From: Arthrospira sp. PCC 9108
GTDB taxonomy: Bacteria; Cyanobacteriota; Cyanobacteriia; Cyanobacteriales; Microcoleaceae
Length of the DNA: 64,000 bases
Assembly (NCBI GenBank): GCA_016745315.1
Contig: CP066886.1
Span: 1,829,501-1,893,500, forward strand
Direction of reading: 5' to 3'
The translations under genes and the position numbers were made by a program. Below the pieces are notes generated by a model. That model searched no databases and was not told where the DNA came from. It saw nothing but the letters and a program-made list of their open reading frames with translations. Below are positions 19,037 through 29,581 of the stretch, in pieces; the stretch's first letter is position 1, and the number at the start of each line of letters is the position of its first letter.

Positions 19037-22000
19037 TAATAATTATTCATTATCAATTTAGCAAAGGAAAGCGCATCTAAGCGATCGCCTTTTAAAGAGG
19101 ATAACCGCACGAAATCATTAACCCAGTCTAGGATAGTTTGAGTCGTGAATTGGAAAGAAGAATATTTGAGAGACCGTTGGAGATGTTCAACCGCTGCGGC
19201 TGTATCTCCGGTGGTGTAGGCGTGCCATGCTTGCCACGTTTGCGACCGATAGCGAAGCCTTTGGCTGACGTTTTGTACCCCTTTTATCACCTCCTCACCC
19301 TGAGCAAATTCATCGCTTATGGGAGCTGATATAGCTTGCTGAAAGATGTTTATAGTTTCCCTAAGCATCCGTTCTTCCCGAAATAGTTGTTGGGCCCTCA
19401 GTTTGCTGGCCTGTCCCATAGCTTGTCGCAGTTGAGGATTAACGGCCCATTCTTCGAGAGTGTGGGCGAGTTCCCGCGCCGTGGCGGCTGGGTCAACATT
19501 GGGGTTAGGTAATAGCTTACCGGTTCCCCCTAAACCTTCAGGAATGCCACCGGCGGCGGAAGCGACAATAGGTAAACCCTTAGCCATAGCTTCCATAACG
19601 GCGAAGGAGGGGGCGGCTTCTGAATAGGAGGTTAACACAAAGATATCACAGGTATCTAGCCAGTCGGGAACATCCCAGCGTTGACCCAGGAAAATCACCT
19701 TTTCGGCTACCCCTAGCTGTTGTGCCATTTCCCTAAGTTCGGGTTCCACATCACGATCGCTACCTTTTCCGGTTCCCGCCCATACCAGATATAGTTTTGA
19801 CCAAATCGGGGAATTTTTCAAGTGGGCGATCGCTTCTAGTTGATGACGGTGGCCTTTAATTGGGGCGAGTCTGGCTGAGGTAAAACACATTACTGCATTT
19901 TCGGGAATGCCAATTTCCTGGCGCAACCGTTTTCGCACTTCTGGGTTAGGGGGGTTAAAGTATTTTGGCGATCGGCCATAATAAACCACATTGCCTTTAT
20001 TTTCAGGTAATTTAAAATCCTGATGGAGAATGTTTAAATGTTCCCGCGCCGCCACATTGACCACCCGCGCCAAACCATATTGATAGCGCACAGCTTCTCG
20101 ATATGGGATATCATCACCCATGGAAAAATCGGCGTGTTCACTTATGGCTAAACCTAGGGCGATCGCATAGGGAATTTTTTGTTCAATAGCCACCTGTTTA
20201 GCCGCAAAATGGGAATAGGGCCAGCCGTCACTAAAGATAATAAAATCCGGTTTCAGTTGAGAATACAATGTTTCGTAATCTTGGCAATTTCTCAACACTC
20301 TAGCCAAATCCGAACTGGTACTATAATCTAGCCAAAACTGTTGCACTCCGAAACTCCCTTCTTGTTCCACTAAAGGGCTAGTATGTTTCGGTCTAACTGC
20401 TGTGACTTGATAACCAATTTTCGCCAATTCACACATAATCAGATGATCATATTGTGCCAGTCCGCCAATACCAGGATCATCTGTATTAATTAAAATAATG
20501 TGTTGATTCATTAAAACCGATGTTGATAAATTTAACTGTGATTTTTGGCGGAATCTTGAACCCCCGATAAAGACTGTATAAATCTCCTGCCATTCGGGAC
20601 TCTTAATTAGTTGCTCAATCAATAACTTTTCCCCATACTCTTGGGAGATATTCTGAAAGGCATTTGTCCAGTGTAGTAAAGTCTCTACCGAGGAAGCATC
20701 ACTATATTCCAAGGACTTCTGTAAACATTCTACCATGAATTTAGGGTAGCCATCTCGATACATTCTCCATGCTAACCATATCCAGCGCTCATAGCGTTCT
20801 TTTCTTTCCAGTTTACGGATAGATATGGGTAATTCTGGGCGGCGGAAAAACTCATTCATTAAGGCTTCCGTATTGCGGATGACTTTTTCCCCTCCAGACA
20901 TCAAATTACAATCATGTTGGCGGTAGCAGGCGTGCATTTTTTTCAGCCAAACGGTGCGACAACCCATTAAAGATAACCGCAGGACAAAATCTAGGTCTTC
21001 TGTGGGGGGATGACGATGATCAAATCCTCCCACCTTTTCCCACCATTCCCGCCGCATAATTAAGGCGCTAGGACGGACACATTTATATAAAACCCAGGTT
21101 TCTAAGTTCAAGACTGGTGCATTTTCCCAGGGTCTAACTTGGGCTAGGAATTGAGAATTTTGGTCAACCACAATCCAGCCACTTTGGATTAAATCAATGG
21201 AGGGATTTTCCTGGAAGTGGGTAACTTGTTCGGCGAGTTTTTCGGGCAAAAAAAAGTCATCACTATCTAAAAACGCGAGAAATTCTCCCCGCGCTAAACT
21301 ACAGCCATAATTTCTGGCTTTGGCAGCTCCCTGGTTGGTTTGATAGTGATAGGAAATTACGTCTAAATAGGGTTCGAGAACCTGCCGGGTGTTGTCGGTG
21401 GAACCGTCATCAATTACGATAATTTCATAGTCTGTATAGGTTTGTTCTAGGGCGCTTCGGACACACAGTTCAATATAGCGATCGCAATTATAAGCGGGAA
21501 TAATTACACTAACTTTAGGGGTAGTTTTGGGGAGGGTTTCATTGAGGAGTTGTTGCCATTCTGGTTGTTGTCTAAAGCTGTGGGTATCCATTAATTCACC
21601 GAAGCCACTATAGTAGCCGATGAAGCGCTTAACCCAGATCGAGAGGGTGATGGGGTGGCCGTAGGGAGTATAGGAAAGCGATCGCCTGAGAAATTCTGCC
21701 ATTTTGGTCTGATGACCAGTATAATAAAATCGCCAAGCCATCCAGGTTAATGATTCATAACGGGTCTGCCTCTCTAGTTGGCGGATAGAGTCGTCCAGGT
21801 CTGGTTGTTGGAAAAAGTTTTCTAGGATGGCATTAAAAGCCTCTAACTGTTTGGTAGGATCAGAAACGGACATGGCGCGATCGTGTTGGCGGTAGCCCAC
21901 GGTTATCTGTTTTAACCAGGTGGCTTTGCATCCCATTTTGGCTAGTCGCAGCACAAAGTCTACATCGTCGGCACCGTCAAACCGCGAGTTAAAGCCTCCC

Positions 22001-22509
22001 GCCTTTTCCCACCATTCTCGCCGGAACATCATCGCACTGGGTAAAATGGGGGTATCAGTCAACCAGCTTTTTAGGGTGAGACTGGGGGTATTATGCCACG
22101 GTTCAATATTTGATTGGGGTGTACCGTCGGCACTAATGATTTGCCAACCACTGTTGACCAGTCCTACCCCAGGGTGAGAGTCGAAGCAGGCGACCTGGGC
22201 GGTCAATTTGTCCGGGAGGAAAATATCATCATGGTCTAATAGGGCGATTAATTCTCCCTTAGCGGCTGCTATACCGATATTTCTGGCTGCTGCGATGCCA
22301 CCATTAGTTTGGGATATACTGTGAATACGTGACCCGTAGGATTGGAGAATTTCTGGGGTGCTGTCGGTAGAGCCGTCATCGACTACAATGATTTCATAGT
22401 CCTGATAACTCTGGCTGAAAATGCTGTTGATGGTTTCAGCAATGTAGCGATCGGCATTGTAAGCGGGAATGATGACACTGACTCTGGGTTGGCGAGTAGT
22501 TGCTGACAT
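19036..22509 (-). CDS. Three-domain glycosyltransferase (GT2-GT2-GT4)
   Basis: 1157 residues. Domain 1 (~8-250) is a family 2 inverting glycosyltransferase with VSVIIPAYNADRYI and VVDDGSTDS and a later LLDHDD. Domain 2 (~330-580) is a second GT2 with VSVIIPAYNCDRYI, VIDDGSTDN and FLDSDD. Domain 3 (~665-1075) is a GT4 Rossmann enzyme (INTDDPGIGGLAQYDHL; EAMAKGLPIVASAAGGIPEG). Each unit is followed by a similar helical module (SIRQLERQTRYE; SIRKLERKERYE; the third, VSQRLRYRS, at the C-terminus). The enzyme likely adds several sugars of one surface glycan. Divergent from the TPR-enzyme cluster. Confidence 0.92.
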   Translation of the reverse strand: MSATTRQPRVSVIIPAYNADRYIAETINSIFSQSYQDYEIIVVDDGSTDSTPEILQSYGSRIHSISQTNGGIAAARNIGIAAAKGELIALLDHDDIFLPDKLTAQVACFDSHPGVGLVNSGWQIISADGTPQSNIEPWHNTPSLTLKSWLTDTPILPSAMMFRREWWEKAGGFNSRFDGADDVDFVLRLAKMGCKATWLKQITVGYRQHDRAMSVSDPTKQLEAFNAILENFFQQPDLDDSIRQLERQTRYESLTWMAWRFYYTGHQTKMAEFLRRSLSYTPYGHPITLSIWVKRFIGYYSGFGELMDTHSFRQQPEWQQLLNETLPKTTPKVSVIIPAYNCDRYIELCVRSALEQTYTDYEIIVIDDGSTDNTRQVLEPYLDVISYHYQTNQGAAKARNYGCSLARGEFLAFLDSDDFFLPEKLAEQVTHFQENPSIDLIQSGWIVVDQNSQFLAQVRPWENAPVLNLETWVLYKCVRPSALIMRREWWEKVGGFDHRHPPTEDLDFVLRLSLMGCRTVWLKKMHACYRQHDCNLMSGGEKVIRNTEALMNEFFRRPELPISIRKLERKERYERWIWLAWRMYRDGYPKFMVECLQKSLEYSDASSVETLLHWTNAFQNISQEYGEKLLIEQLIKSPEWQEIYTVFIGGSRFRQKSQLNLSTSVLMNQHIILINTDDPGIGGLAQYDHLIMCELAKIGYQVTAVRPKHTSPLVEQEGSFGVQQFWLDYSTSSDLARVLRNCQDYETLYSQLKPDFIIFSDGWPYSHFAAKQVAIEQKIPYAIALGLAISEHADFSMGDDIPYREAVRYQYGLARVVNVAAREHLNILHQDFKLPENKGNVVYYGRSPKYFNPPNPEVRKRLRQEIGIPENAVMCFTSARLAPIKGHRHQLEAIAHLKNSPIWSKLYLVWAGTGKGSDRDVEPELREMAQQLGVAEKVIFLGQRWDVPDWLDTCDIFVLTSYSEAAPSFAVMEAMAKGLPIVASAAGGIPEGLGGTGKLLPNPNVDPAATARELAHTLEEWAVNPQLRQAMGQASKLRAQQLFREERMLRETINIFQQAISAPISDEFAQGEEVIKGVQNVSQRLRYRSQTWQAWHAYTTGDTAAAVEHLQRSLKYSSFQFTTQTILDWVNDFVRLSSLKGDRLDALSFAKLIMNNY

Positions 22510-22619
22510 GATTGGTCCTTGGTCAAAAAAACAGAAGTTGATGGTCTCTAAGGGATTGGGGTATTGTTACACTCAGATTAACTTAATCTCAGTATCGCCA
22601 AAATTGAGGAAATAATAGC

Positions 22620-22859
22620 ATGGGCAAAAGAACATACATTAAAGACAAAAAATTGCTCAATACTACCCTGAAAAAGGATATTAAGTGGACTCCTACTAAA
22701 ATCATTCTTGCGGCTTTGGGATTTCTGATTCCTTATGGGGGTTTTGTATATTATAGTACATCAATTTCTCTGATTTTTGCGGGGTTATTGATAGCAGGTC
22801 CTGTCATGGCTGGGGCTCTTTATGGTTTCATATATTTTGTGAACCGGGATCTATTCTAA
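22620..22859 (+). CDS. Small membrane protein, 79 residues
   Basis: Basic N-terminus (MGKRTYIKDKKLLNTTLKK) followed by two hydrophobic helices (~27-46 and ~50-72). ATG 22620 follows an AGGAAATAA-type ribosome-binding site. No family recognised. It lies between the divergent glycosyltransferase and the TPR cluster, but nothing ties it functionally to either. Confidence 0.6.
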   Translation: MGKRTYIKDKKLLNTTLKKDIKWTPTKIILAALGFLIPYGGFVYYSTSISLIFAGLLIAGPVMAGALYGFIYFVNRDLF

Positions 22860-22976
22860 GTACCTCATAATTTAGGTGTTTAGAGTCAATGCTGGTGGGT
22901 GAGAATGGCCTATACAACTAAGGCATAAAGTTGGTCGAGTTTGGTTGAGCAATTAGTTATTTTTGAAAATGAGTTT

Positions 22977-24773
22977 ATGTCTGTACCTAACCCGGAAGCA
23001 GAGGCTTTAAGTTTACACGAAAAGGCAGAAAACTATTTAGATCAGGGAAAGCTGGAGAAGGCGATCGCTTTTTACCAAAAGGCGATCCAGCTAAACCCTG
23101 ATTTCTCCTGGTCTCACCATAAATTAGGGGATGCTTTCTCTCAACTGGAAAGGTGGGAGGATGCTAGGTCGGCTTACCAAAAGGCGATCGCTCTGAATTC
23201 GGACTTTTTTTGGTCTTATAATAATTTGGGCAATACTCTGATTAAACAGGGTCATTGGTCGGCAGCTATTCAAGTATATCAACAGGCAATTTCTATTGAG
23301 CCTCATTTTCCCTGGTGTTATTATAACTTGGGTAATGCTTACAGTTATATCGGTGAATGGGAAAAGTCTATTGATGCCTATTTAACAGCTTGTCAACTTG
23401 ATGAAAATTTGCCCGATATTGATGAAAAGTTAGGTAATGCTTTGGCGGGATACTGTCAGGGATATCTTGATAATGTCATCGAAAACTTAACTATTTTGCC
23501 ATCCTTTCAAAATATCACAATTTATCAAAAGTTAGCCGATAATTTAGCCCGCAAAGATTATTGGTTAGGAGCAATTATATTATATCAAAAAGTTTTGGCT
23601 ATTGACCCAGAAAATCAAGATATTTTACCAAAACTCAATCAGACTTGGGAACGTCAACGGGAACTTGAACATCAGGTAAATATTCAAAATCAGATTGTTA
23701 AACAGCATCCTGATAGTTATGATGTCTATTACAGCTTAGGAAATGCTTTATTTCAGGTGGGAAAATGGCATCAGGCGATTGAGGCTTATTTACGGTCTAT
23801 GGAATTAAAGCCGAATTTACCTCCTTGGTTATATAAGGATTTGTGGATATTGCTTAAAGCTGAAGGACGCTTAGGGGAGGTGGTGGATTTATATAAAAAA
23901 GCCATTGTTAAAAATCCCAAATCCTATGAATTGTATATTAATTTAGGAGAAGTTTTCGCCCAACAGGGAAACCTAGAAGCAGCCATTAATTGTAACTGTC
24001 AAGCCACAAATATTAAGTTTAATCAGGAGTTAATTAACCCTGGAGTTCCGCCTAAATTTATGATTATTGGCACTCAAAAAGGTGGGACTACTTCCTTATA
24101 TTATTATCTCGAAAAGCATCCACAAACTGCCTTATCTGTCATCAAAGAAATTGAGTTTTGGTCTCGGAAGTTTGACCGAGGCTTGGACTGGTATTTGAGC
24201 CATTTTTGTACTATGCCGAAAGCTAATCGGGTTATGACTGGGGAAGCCACACCTAGTTATTTGGACTGTCAGCCTGTAGCAGAACGTCTGTTTAATTTTT
24301 ACCCTGATATAAGGTTAATTGTGCTGTTAAGAAATCCCATAGATAGGGCTATTTCTCATTACTATCATTGGGTTAATATTGGTTGGGAGTCGCGAGATTT
24401 ATCAACAGCGATCGCCTCAGAAATAAACCGCTTTAAACAAGGTAATCGTCAGATTTGGGACTGTCCCCATAGTTATTTGGCGCGTGGTATATATGTTGAA
24501 TTTTTAAAACATTGGTTATCTATCTTCCCGAAAGCAAATTTTCTCATTCTCAAAAGCGAGGATTTATATAATAGTCCAGCCGCCACTTTAACGAGAGTAC
24601 AGAAGTTTTTGGGTTTAACAGATTATTCATTAAAAACATATCCAAAATACAACTCTCGATTTTATCCTGATGTGACTGAACTATGGCGCTATAAGTTGGC
24701 GAAATTCTACGAACCTTACAATCAAGAATTAGAGGATTTATTAGAGGTAAAATTTGGCTGGGATAGCGGTTAA
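22977..24773 (+). CDS. TPR-sulfotransferase fusion (first)
   Basis: About 598 residues from ATG 22977 (an in-frame TTG lies at 22941). The N-terminal ~350 residues hold many TPR units (AIAFYQKAIQLNPDFSWSHH, AIQVYQQAISIEPHFPWCYY). From ~370 comes a sulfotransferase domain: PAPS 5'-phosphosulfate loop IIGTQKGGTTSLYYYL, then GEATPSYLD and the 3'-phosphate motif LLRNPIDRAISHYYHW. It transfers sulfate from PAPS to an acceptor, probably a polysaccharide or glycoprotein. First gene of a TPR-enzyme cluster; the next starts ~70 bases downstream. Confidence 0.9.
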   Translation: MSVPNPEAEALSLHEKAENYLDQGKLEKAIAFYQKAIQLNPDFSWSHHKLGDAFSQLERWEDARSAYQKAIALNSDFFWSYNNLGNTLIKQGHWSAAIQVYQQAISIEPHFPWCYYNLGNAYSYIGEWEKSIDAYLTACQLDENLPDIDEKLGNALAGYCQGYLDNVIENLTILPSFQNITIYQKLADNLARKDYWLGAIILYQKVLAIDPENQDILPKLNQTWERQRELEHQVNIQNQIVKQHPDSYDVYYSLGNALFQVGKWHQAIEAYLRSMELKPNLPPWLYKDLWILLKAEGRLGEVVDLYKKAIVKNPKSYELYINLGEVFAQQGNLEAAINCNCQATNIKFNQELINPGVPPKFMIIGTQKGGTTSLYYYLEKHPQTALSVIKEIEFWSRKFDRGLDWYLSHFCTMPKANRVMTGEATPSYLDCQPVAERLFNFYPDIRLIVLLRNPIDRAISHYYHWVNIGWESRDLSTAIASEINRFKQGNRQIWDCPHSYLARGIYVEFLKHWLSIFPKANFLILKSEDLYNSPAATLTRVQKFLGLTDYSLKTYPKYNSRFYPDVTELWRYKLAKFYEPYNQELEDLLEVKFGWDSG

Positions 24774-24841
24774 TGACTGAGTTTTAACCAATGTAAATAA
24801 TTGGCAAGATTAGTATATAATTATAGTGAGTCTAGGGGTGA

Positions 24842-27502
24842 GTGAATAATATGGAGCGTGATTTTCAACTTCCGGGGGAATTAGTGAGTCTTCATCAACA
24901 GGCGATCGCCTATTTAGAAGAAGGAAAATTTGATGAGGCGATCGCAAAATGTCAACAAGTGATTCAACAGCAGCCGGAATGGGTTATGGCTTATAAAACT
25001 TTGGGGTTGGCTTTACAAAAAAGTAACCGCCTAGAAGCCGCTGAAAATGCCTATAAAAAAGCTATCAATCTTGACCCTAATTTGGTGGCTGCTTATGGAA
25101 ATCTTGGCAGTCTTTACGCGCAACAGGGAAGGTGGGAAGAAGCGGAAACCACCTTAAAGCAAGCCATCAATATTGACCCTAATTTTCGGGGAGTATATCG
25201 CAATTTGGCGAGGGTTTTAACCCAGAGAGGACGACCAGAAGAAGCTCAAATTTACTGGAAACGGGGACTGCAATTAGATGGCATTTTAAAACAGCGAGGA
25301 CAGGAGGAATTACAGATAGGAAATACCTTGGCTGAAGCCGGTAAATGGTCGGAGGCGGTGTCAGCATTTCAAAAGGCGATCGCTTACCATCCTCAGTTAT
25401 TTTTAGCCCACCATAAATTGGGGTTAGGTCTGATGCAATTAAATCAGCCAGCCGAGGCGGTGTCGGCTTTTGAGAAGGCGATCGCTATCCAACCGGATTT
25501 TAGTTGGTCTCATCACCATTTAGGAGAGGCTTTTCAGGCGTTAAATCAACCAGCTTTGGCGGTGTCGGCTTTTCGGAAAGCGATCGCTATCAACCCAGAT
25601 TTTTGTTGGTCTTATTATCAATTAGCCAAAGCTGCCACCCAACTCCAGCAGTGGGAAGATGTAGCAGATGCTTACCCAAAAGCCATTCAATTAAAGTCAG
25701 ACTTTCTGGAGTTTTATTTAGGCTTATCTAAGGCATTATTTGAGTTAAATCGCTGGGAAGATTTGGTGAAATTATACCCATTAATTTTATCACAACAGCC
25801 TGATTTTATCAAACACTATTATTCCCTGGCAGAAACTTTAATTGAGCAGGAATGTTGGGATGCTGCTTTAGTCATTTATGAGACCATCATTGAACACAAC
25901 CCAAGTTTTTTAGAATCTCCCAATAATCGAGTTAATTGGGGTAAGATTTTAGTCAACCAAAATCGTTATGAACAGGCAATATATCAGTATCAAATTCTGG
26001 TTAATCAAAATCCTGATTCCCAATGGTTTTATGGATCTTTAGCAGATGCTTGTTATCAAAATCAAGACTGGTTAAAAGCCTTAGAAAATTATCAAAAAGC
26101 CATATCTATAAATAGTAATCATGACTGGTTTTATAATGGCTTGGGGAATTGCTTACAAAAATTGGGTGATTTGGACCAAGCCATTGAGGCTTATAGAAAT
26201 GCTATTAACATCAAAAATTGTACTTGGTATTATGAAGAAATTATTAATGTCTTCATGTCTCAGCAAAAGTGGGAAGAAGCCCTAAAAGTCTGTTTTGAAT
26301 CACTGAAAAATGACCCCAATCATTATCAAGCATACACCCAAATTAAGCTCAATTTAAAACACTTAGGAAGACATGAAGATGCTCACAGATGCAATCATTT
26401 ACAATTACCTCATGATCTGCTTTCTAAATTCTGTAATTTACCAAGTCCAGAAAAGTGGTTAATCAATAGTAAAAATTGTAGTCATGTTCAAACTATCGAG
26501 ATATATCCATCTACTTCTGTTAATTTTAAACAGCCAACTACAGTTTCTAATAATCTTTTGGGTTTCACAAGTCATCGAACCCAGCAACCAGCCAGTTCCG
26601 TGAAAATATTGCCACAAGCTAGAGGCTTAAATACTGGTTTTTTACACACAATAATAACCGCCAATAATCAGGTTGTTAAAGATTTATCTTCCGACAACTC
26701 AGGAATTGCTTTAGCTGCTCATAATTTACCAGAGACCATACACTTAAAAGGAAATATTGCTTTTGTATCTGCTTATTGTGGACAAAACTATTTTCATTGG
26801 ATGGTTGAGGTAATACCTAGGTTGCATCTGGTGTTAGCCAGCGGACTCCCCATTGATAAAATTGTGGTTAATAAGTTTGGTCACAAATATGAGGATGAAA
26901 CTTTAGCTATGTTTGACATTCCCGAAAACCAAAAAATGTTTGGCTGTTTTCGTCACGTTGAAGCTGATATTTTGATGGTTCCCTCTCGCACTTTATCAAC
27001 ACCCAAATGGGCTTGTGATTTTCTCAAAGATTTAGTTTTAAAACATCCATTACTGGAAGAGGATAATCGATGCAATTACTCTAGTAAAATTTATATTAGT
27101 AGAGCTAATGCTTATATTCGCCAAGTTATCAATGAACAGGAGTTGATGGATATCCTGAAACCATTAGGTTTTCAAGTGGTCTATCTTGAAAATATGTCCG
27201 TGAAAGAACAAGCATTGTGTTTACATCATGCGGAAGTGGTAATTTCTCCTCATGGTGCTGGGTTAACTAACTTAGTTTTCTGTGAACCTGGAACTAAAGT
27301 AATTGAGTTATTTCCTCCCGGAGCCTCATTTCCCTGTTACTGGACTATGAGCGAAATTTGTGAATTAGATTATTATTACTTAGTGGGCGAATTCAATCCA
27401 GAATTTCCCAAGGAAATAGATGATGAGATGGATAGAAATCAAAATTTTTATATAGATATCAACAGTTTATTAAAAACCATGGAAATTGCTGATATAATTT
27501 AA
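24842..27502 (+). CDS. TPR protein with GT61-type glycosyltransferase domain
   Basis: 886 residues from GTG 24842; ATG 24851 is an equally good in-frame start. Residues ~10-520 are TPR repeats (EAENAYKKAINLDPNLVAAY and many relatives). The C-terminal ~270 residues match the GT61/DUF563 family of cyanobacteria and plants: VSAYCGQNYFHWMVEVIPRL, KIYISRANAYIRQV, and ISPHGAGLTNLVFCEPGTKV. It would add a pentose or hexose to the product handled by the cluster (inference). Same TPR architecture as its neighbours, so probably the same scaffold. Confidence 0.87.
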   Translation: MNNMERDFQLPGELVSLHQQAIAYLEEGKFDEAIAKCQQVIQQQPEWVMAYKTLGLALQKSNRLEAAENAYKKAINLDPNLVAAYGNLGSLYAQQGRWEEAETTLKQAINIDPNFRGVYRNLARVLTQRGRPEEAQIYWKRGLQLDGILKQRGQEELQIGNTLAEAGKWSEAVSAFQKAIAYHPQLFLAHHKLGLGLMQLNQPAEAVSAFEKAIAIQPDFSWSHHHLGEAFQALNQPALAVSAFRKAIAINPDFCWSYYQLAKAATQLQQWEDVADAYPKAIQLKSDFLEFYLGLSKALFELNRWEDLVKLYPLILSQQPDFIKHYYSLAETLIEQECWDAALVIYETIIEHNPSFLESPNNRVNWGKILVNQNRYEQAIYQYQILVNQNPDSQWFYGSLADACYQNQDWLKALENYQKAISINSNHDWFYNGLGNCLQKLGDLDQAIEAYRNAINIKNCTWYYEEIINVFMSQQKWEEALKVCFESLKNDPNHYQAYTQIKLNLKHLGRHEDAHRCNHLQLPHDLLSKFCNLPSPEKWLINSKNCSHVQTIEIYPSTSVNFKQPTTVSNNLLGFTSHRTQQPASSVKILPQARGLNTGFLHTIITANNQVVKDLSSDNSGIALAAHNLPETIHLKGNIAFVSAYCGQNYFHWMVEVIPRLHLVLASGLPIDKIVVNKFGHKYEDETLAMFDIPENQKMFGCFRHVEADILMVPSRTLSTPKWACDFLKDLVLKHPLLEEDNRCNYSSKIYISRANAYIRQVINEQELMDILKPLGFQVVYLENMSVKEQALCLHHAEVVISPHGAGLTNLVFCEPGTKVIELFPPGASFPCYWTMSEICELDYYYLVGEFNPEFPKEIDDEMDRNQNFYIDINSLLKTMEIADII

Positions 27503-27529
27503 TGAGTTGTTTGAGTGTAAAAATTGCGG

Positions 27530-29560
27530 ATGAGTTTATCAATGAATGCCCAAAACTATGCTTTTATACACCATAACCAAGCCATTGATCATCTCAAAGA
27601 AGGCAAATTAGAGGAAGCGATCGCCTGCTGTAATTTAGCCTTAGAAATGCAGCCTGATTGGGCAGATACCTATAAAATATTGGGACTGGCTTACCAGAAA
27701 CAAGGCGAGTTTGAGCCTGCCTTAATTGCCTATACAAAAGCATTAGAAATTAAACCAGATTTTGGTGAAGTTTACGGGAATTTGGGCAGTTTATATGCCG
27801 AACATAAATTATGGGAAGATGCTGTACAAGCCTATGATGTGGCTTTGCGTCTTAATCCTGATTTGGTGGGGTTATATCGTAACCTGGCTCAATTATTAAT
27901 TATGTTTGGAAAATATGAAGATGCTATCAGTTATTGTCAGCAAGCGATCGCCAAACAACCTGACTCATTTAAAGCCTATTATTTATTAGGAAATGCGCTC
28001 AGTAATTTAGAAAAATGGTCAGCAGCAGAAGCAGCTTATCAGCGTGGTGTTGAACTTAACCCTCAATGCGATCGCATTCATGTAGACCTAGGAAATATGT
28101 TGGCTCAACAGGGAAATTGGCAACCAGCGATCGCCGCCTATAAAAAAGCCATTGAAATTAACCCCCAAAACGAACTCGCCTACCATAAATTAGGAAATGC
28201 TTGGTTTCGCTTACAGGAACCAGAAAAAGCGATTTCTGTTTATCAAAAAGCCATGCAAATCAACCCTAACACCCCTTGGTCTCATCTCCCATTAGGGCGA
28301 TCTTTGTTGGAGGTTGGTAAAGTTAAAGAAGCGATCGCTATTTGTCTTCGAGCCATTGAATTAAACCCCAACTCCTACTGGGCTCATGAAAACTTGGGGG
28401 ATGCTTTAAGTCAAAACGGATGTTTTTCGGAAGCCATTCCTATATATTTACAAGCCTTACAAAAAGTTCCCGAAGACAAGCCAGGAGTTAGTAATAGTTT
28501 ATATCGTCAATTGGGTTATGCTATGCGGGAACAGAGTCAAGCAGACGTAGATAAGGCTAGTCAGTGGTTGTCGGAAATGATTAGTCATCCACCGGATCAC
28601 AATTGGCAAAAGTTAGGCTTTAGTCAACTGTACCCGGAACCCTATTTAAATTTGGGAGAAATGTTAGCTAAAAATTATCAGTTTGAAGGAGCGATCGCCT
28701 TTCATAAACTCGCCTGTGAATGTCAACCTAAGAATGCTGAAATCCTGGAAAAATATCAGAATATCTGTCAACAATACCAGGAGTTTGAGGAAAAAATTAG
28801 CTCCCTAAAACGCGCCACCCAGGAAGACTCTAACTCTCCTCAACCTTATACAGAACTTGGTAATTTATTATCTGAACGTAACCGCCTAGACGAAGCTGCT
28901 AGTTATCACAGCACCGCCTTAAAACTGCGGGGATGGTATTTGAGCGAACAACGCAATTATCGATTTACCCGAGACTGGTTTAGTAGTAATATCCCCACCT
29001 GGGAAAAACATTTACATCATCTGGCGGGTATTCCCGGCTTTCAAGCCTTAGAAGTTGGTAGTTTTCAGGGGATGTCAGCCTGTTGGCTTCTTGATTATGT
29101 GCTGACTCATCCGACGGCACAAATTACTTGTATTGACCCCTATTTTCAACCGGAATTTAATAGCAATATTGCTAAAACTAATGCTGGCGATCGCGTGATT
29201 AAAATAGTCGGATATTCTCAAAATATTCTCAATTCTCTGGCGGCTGATTACTATGACTTAATCTATATTGATGGTTGTCATTTGGCGACCGTAGCTTTCC
29301 GAGATGCTTTGCTATCATGGCGACTGTTAAAGGTGGGAGGAATGGCGATTTTTGATGATTATAATGTCTCGGAAGAAGATAACGAAGAACAAGAAGCGAA
29401 ACGGGGAATTAATCTATTTTTAGAAAAGGTTAAAGACTGGGTAGATATTGTATATGAAGGGTATCAATTATTTTTAGTGAAAACTGGAGATGGCTTCCAG
29501 CCTGGTGAATTGGAAATTTTGTTATCAGAAATTGCCGGACCTAATCAATCCTACTATTAA
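27530..29560 (+). CDS. TPR protein with class I SAM methyltransferase domain
   Basis: About 676 residues. TPRs fill residues ~10-450 (ALIAYTKALEIKPDFGEVYG). The C-terminal ~200 residues are a methyltransferase of the Methyltransf_24 type: SAM motif ALEVGSFQGMSACWLLDY, acidic ITCIDPYF, then YDLIYIDGCHLATVAFRDAL and GGMAIFDDYN. Likely O-methylates a sugar or lipid. Start uncertain: ATG 27530 or ATG 27542, neither with a strong ribosome-binding site. 27 bases after the GT61 gene. Confidence 0.85.
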   Translation: MSLSMNAQNYAFIHHNQAIDHLKEGKLEEAIACCNLALEMQPDWADTYKILGLAYQKQGEFEPALIAYTKALEIKPDFGEVYGNLGSLYAEHKLWEDAVQAYDVALRLNPDLVGLYRNLAQLLIMFGKYEDAISYCQQAIAKQPDSFKAYYLLGNALSNLEKWSAAEAAYQRGVELNPQCDRIHVDLGNMLAQQGNWQPAIAAYKKAIEINPQNELAYHKLGNAWFRLQEPEKAISVYQKAMQINPNTPWSHLPLGRSLLEVGKVKEAIAICLRAIELNPNSYWAHENLGDALSQNGCFSEAIPIYLQALQKVPEDKPGVSNSLYRQLGYAMREQSQADVDKASQWLSEMISHPPDHNWQKLGFSQLYPEPYLNLGEMLAKNYQFEGAIAFHKLACECQPKNAEILEKYQNICQQYQEFEEKISSLKRATQEDSNSPQPYTELGNLLSERNRLDEAASYHSTALKLRGWYLSEQRNYRFTRDWFSSNIPTWEKHLHHLAGIPGFQALEVGSFQGMSACWLLDYVLTHPTAQITCIDPYFQPEFNSNIAKTNAGDRVIKIVGYSQNILNSLAADYYDLIYIDGCHLATVAFRDALLSWRLLKVGGMAIFDDYNVSEEDNEEQEAKRGINLFLEKVKDWVDIVYEGYQLFLVKTGDGFQPGELEILLSEIAGPNQSYY

Positions 29561-29581
29561 TTATTACCATCAGGATTATTT

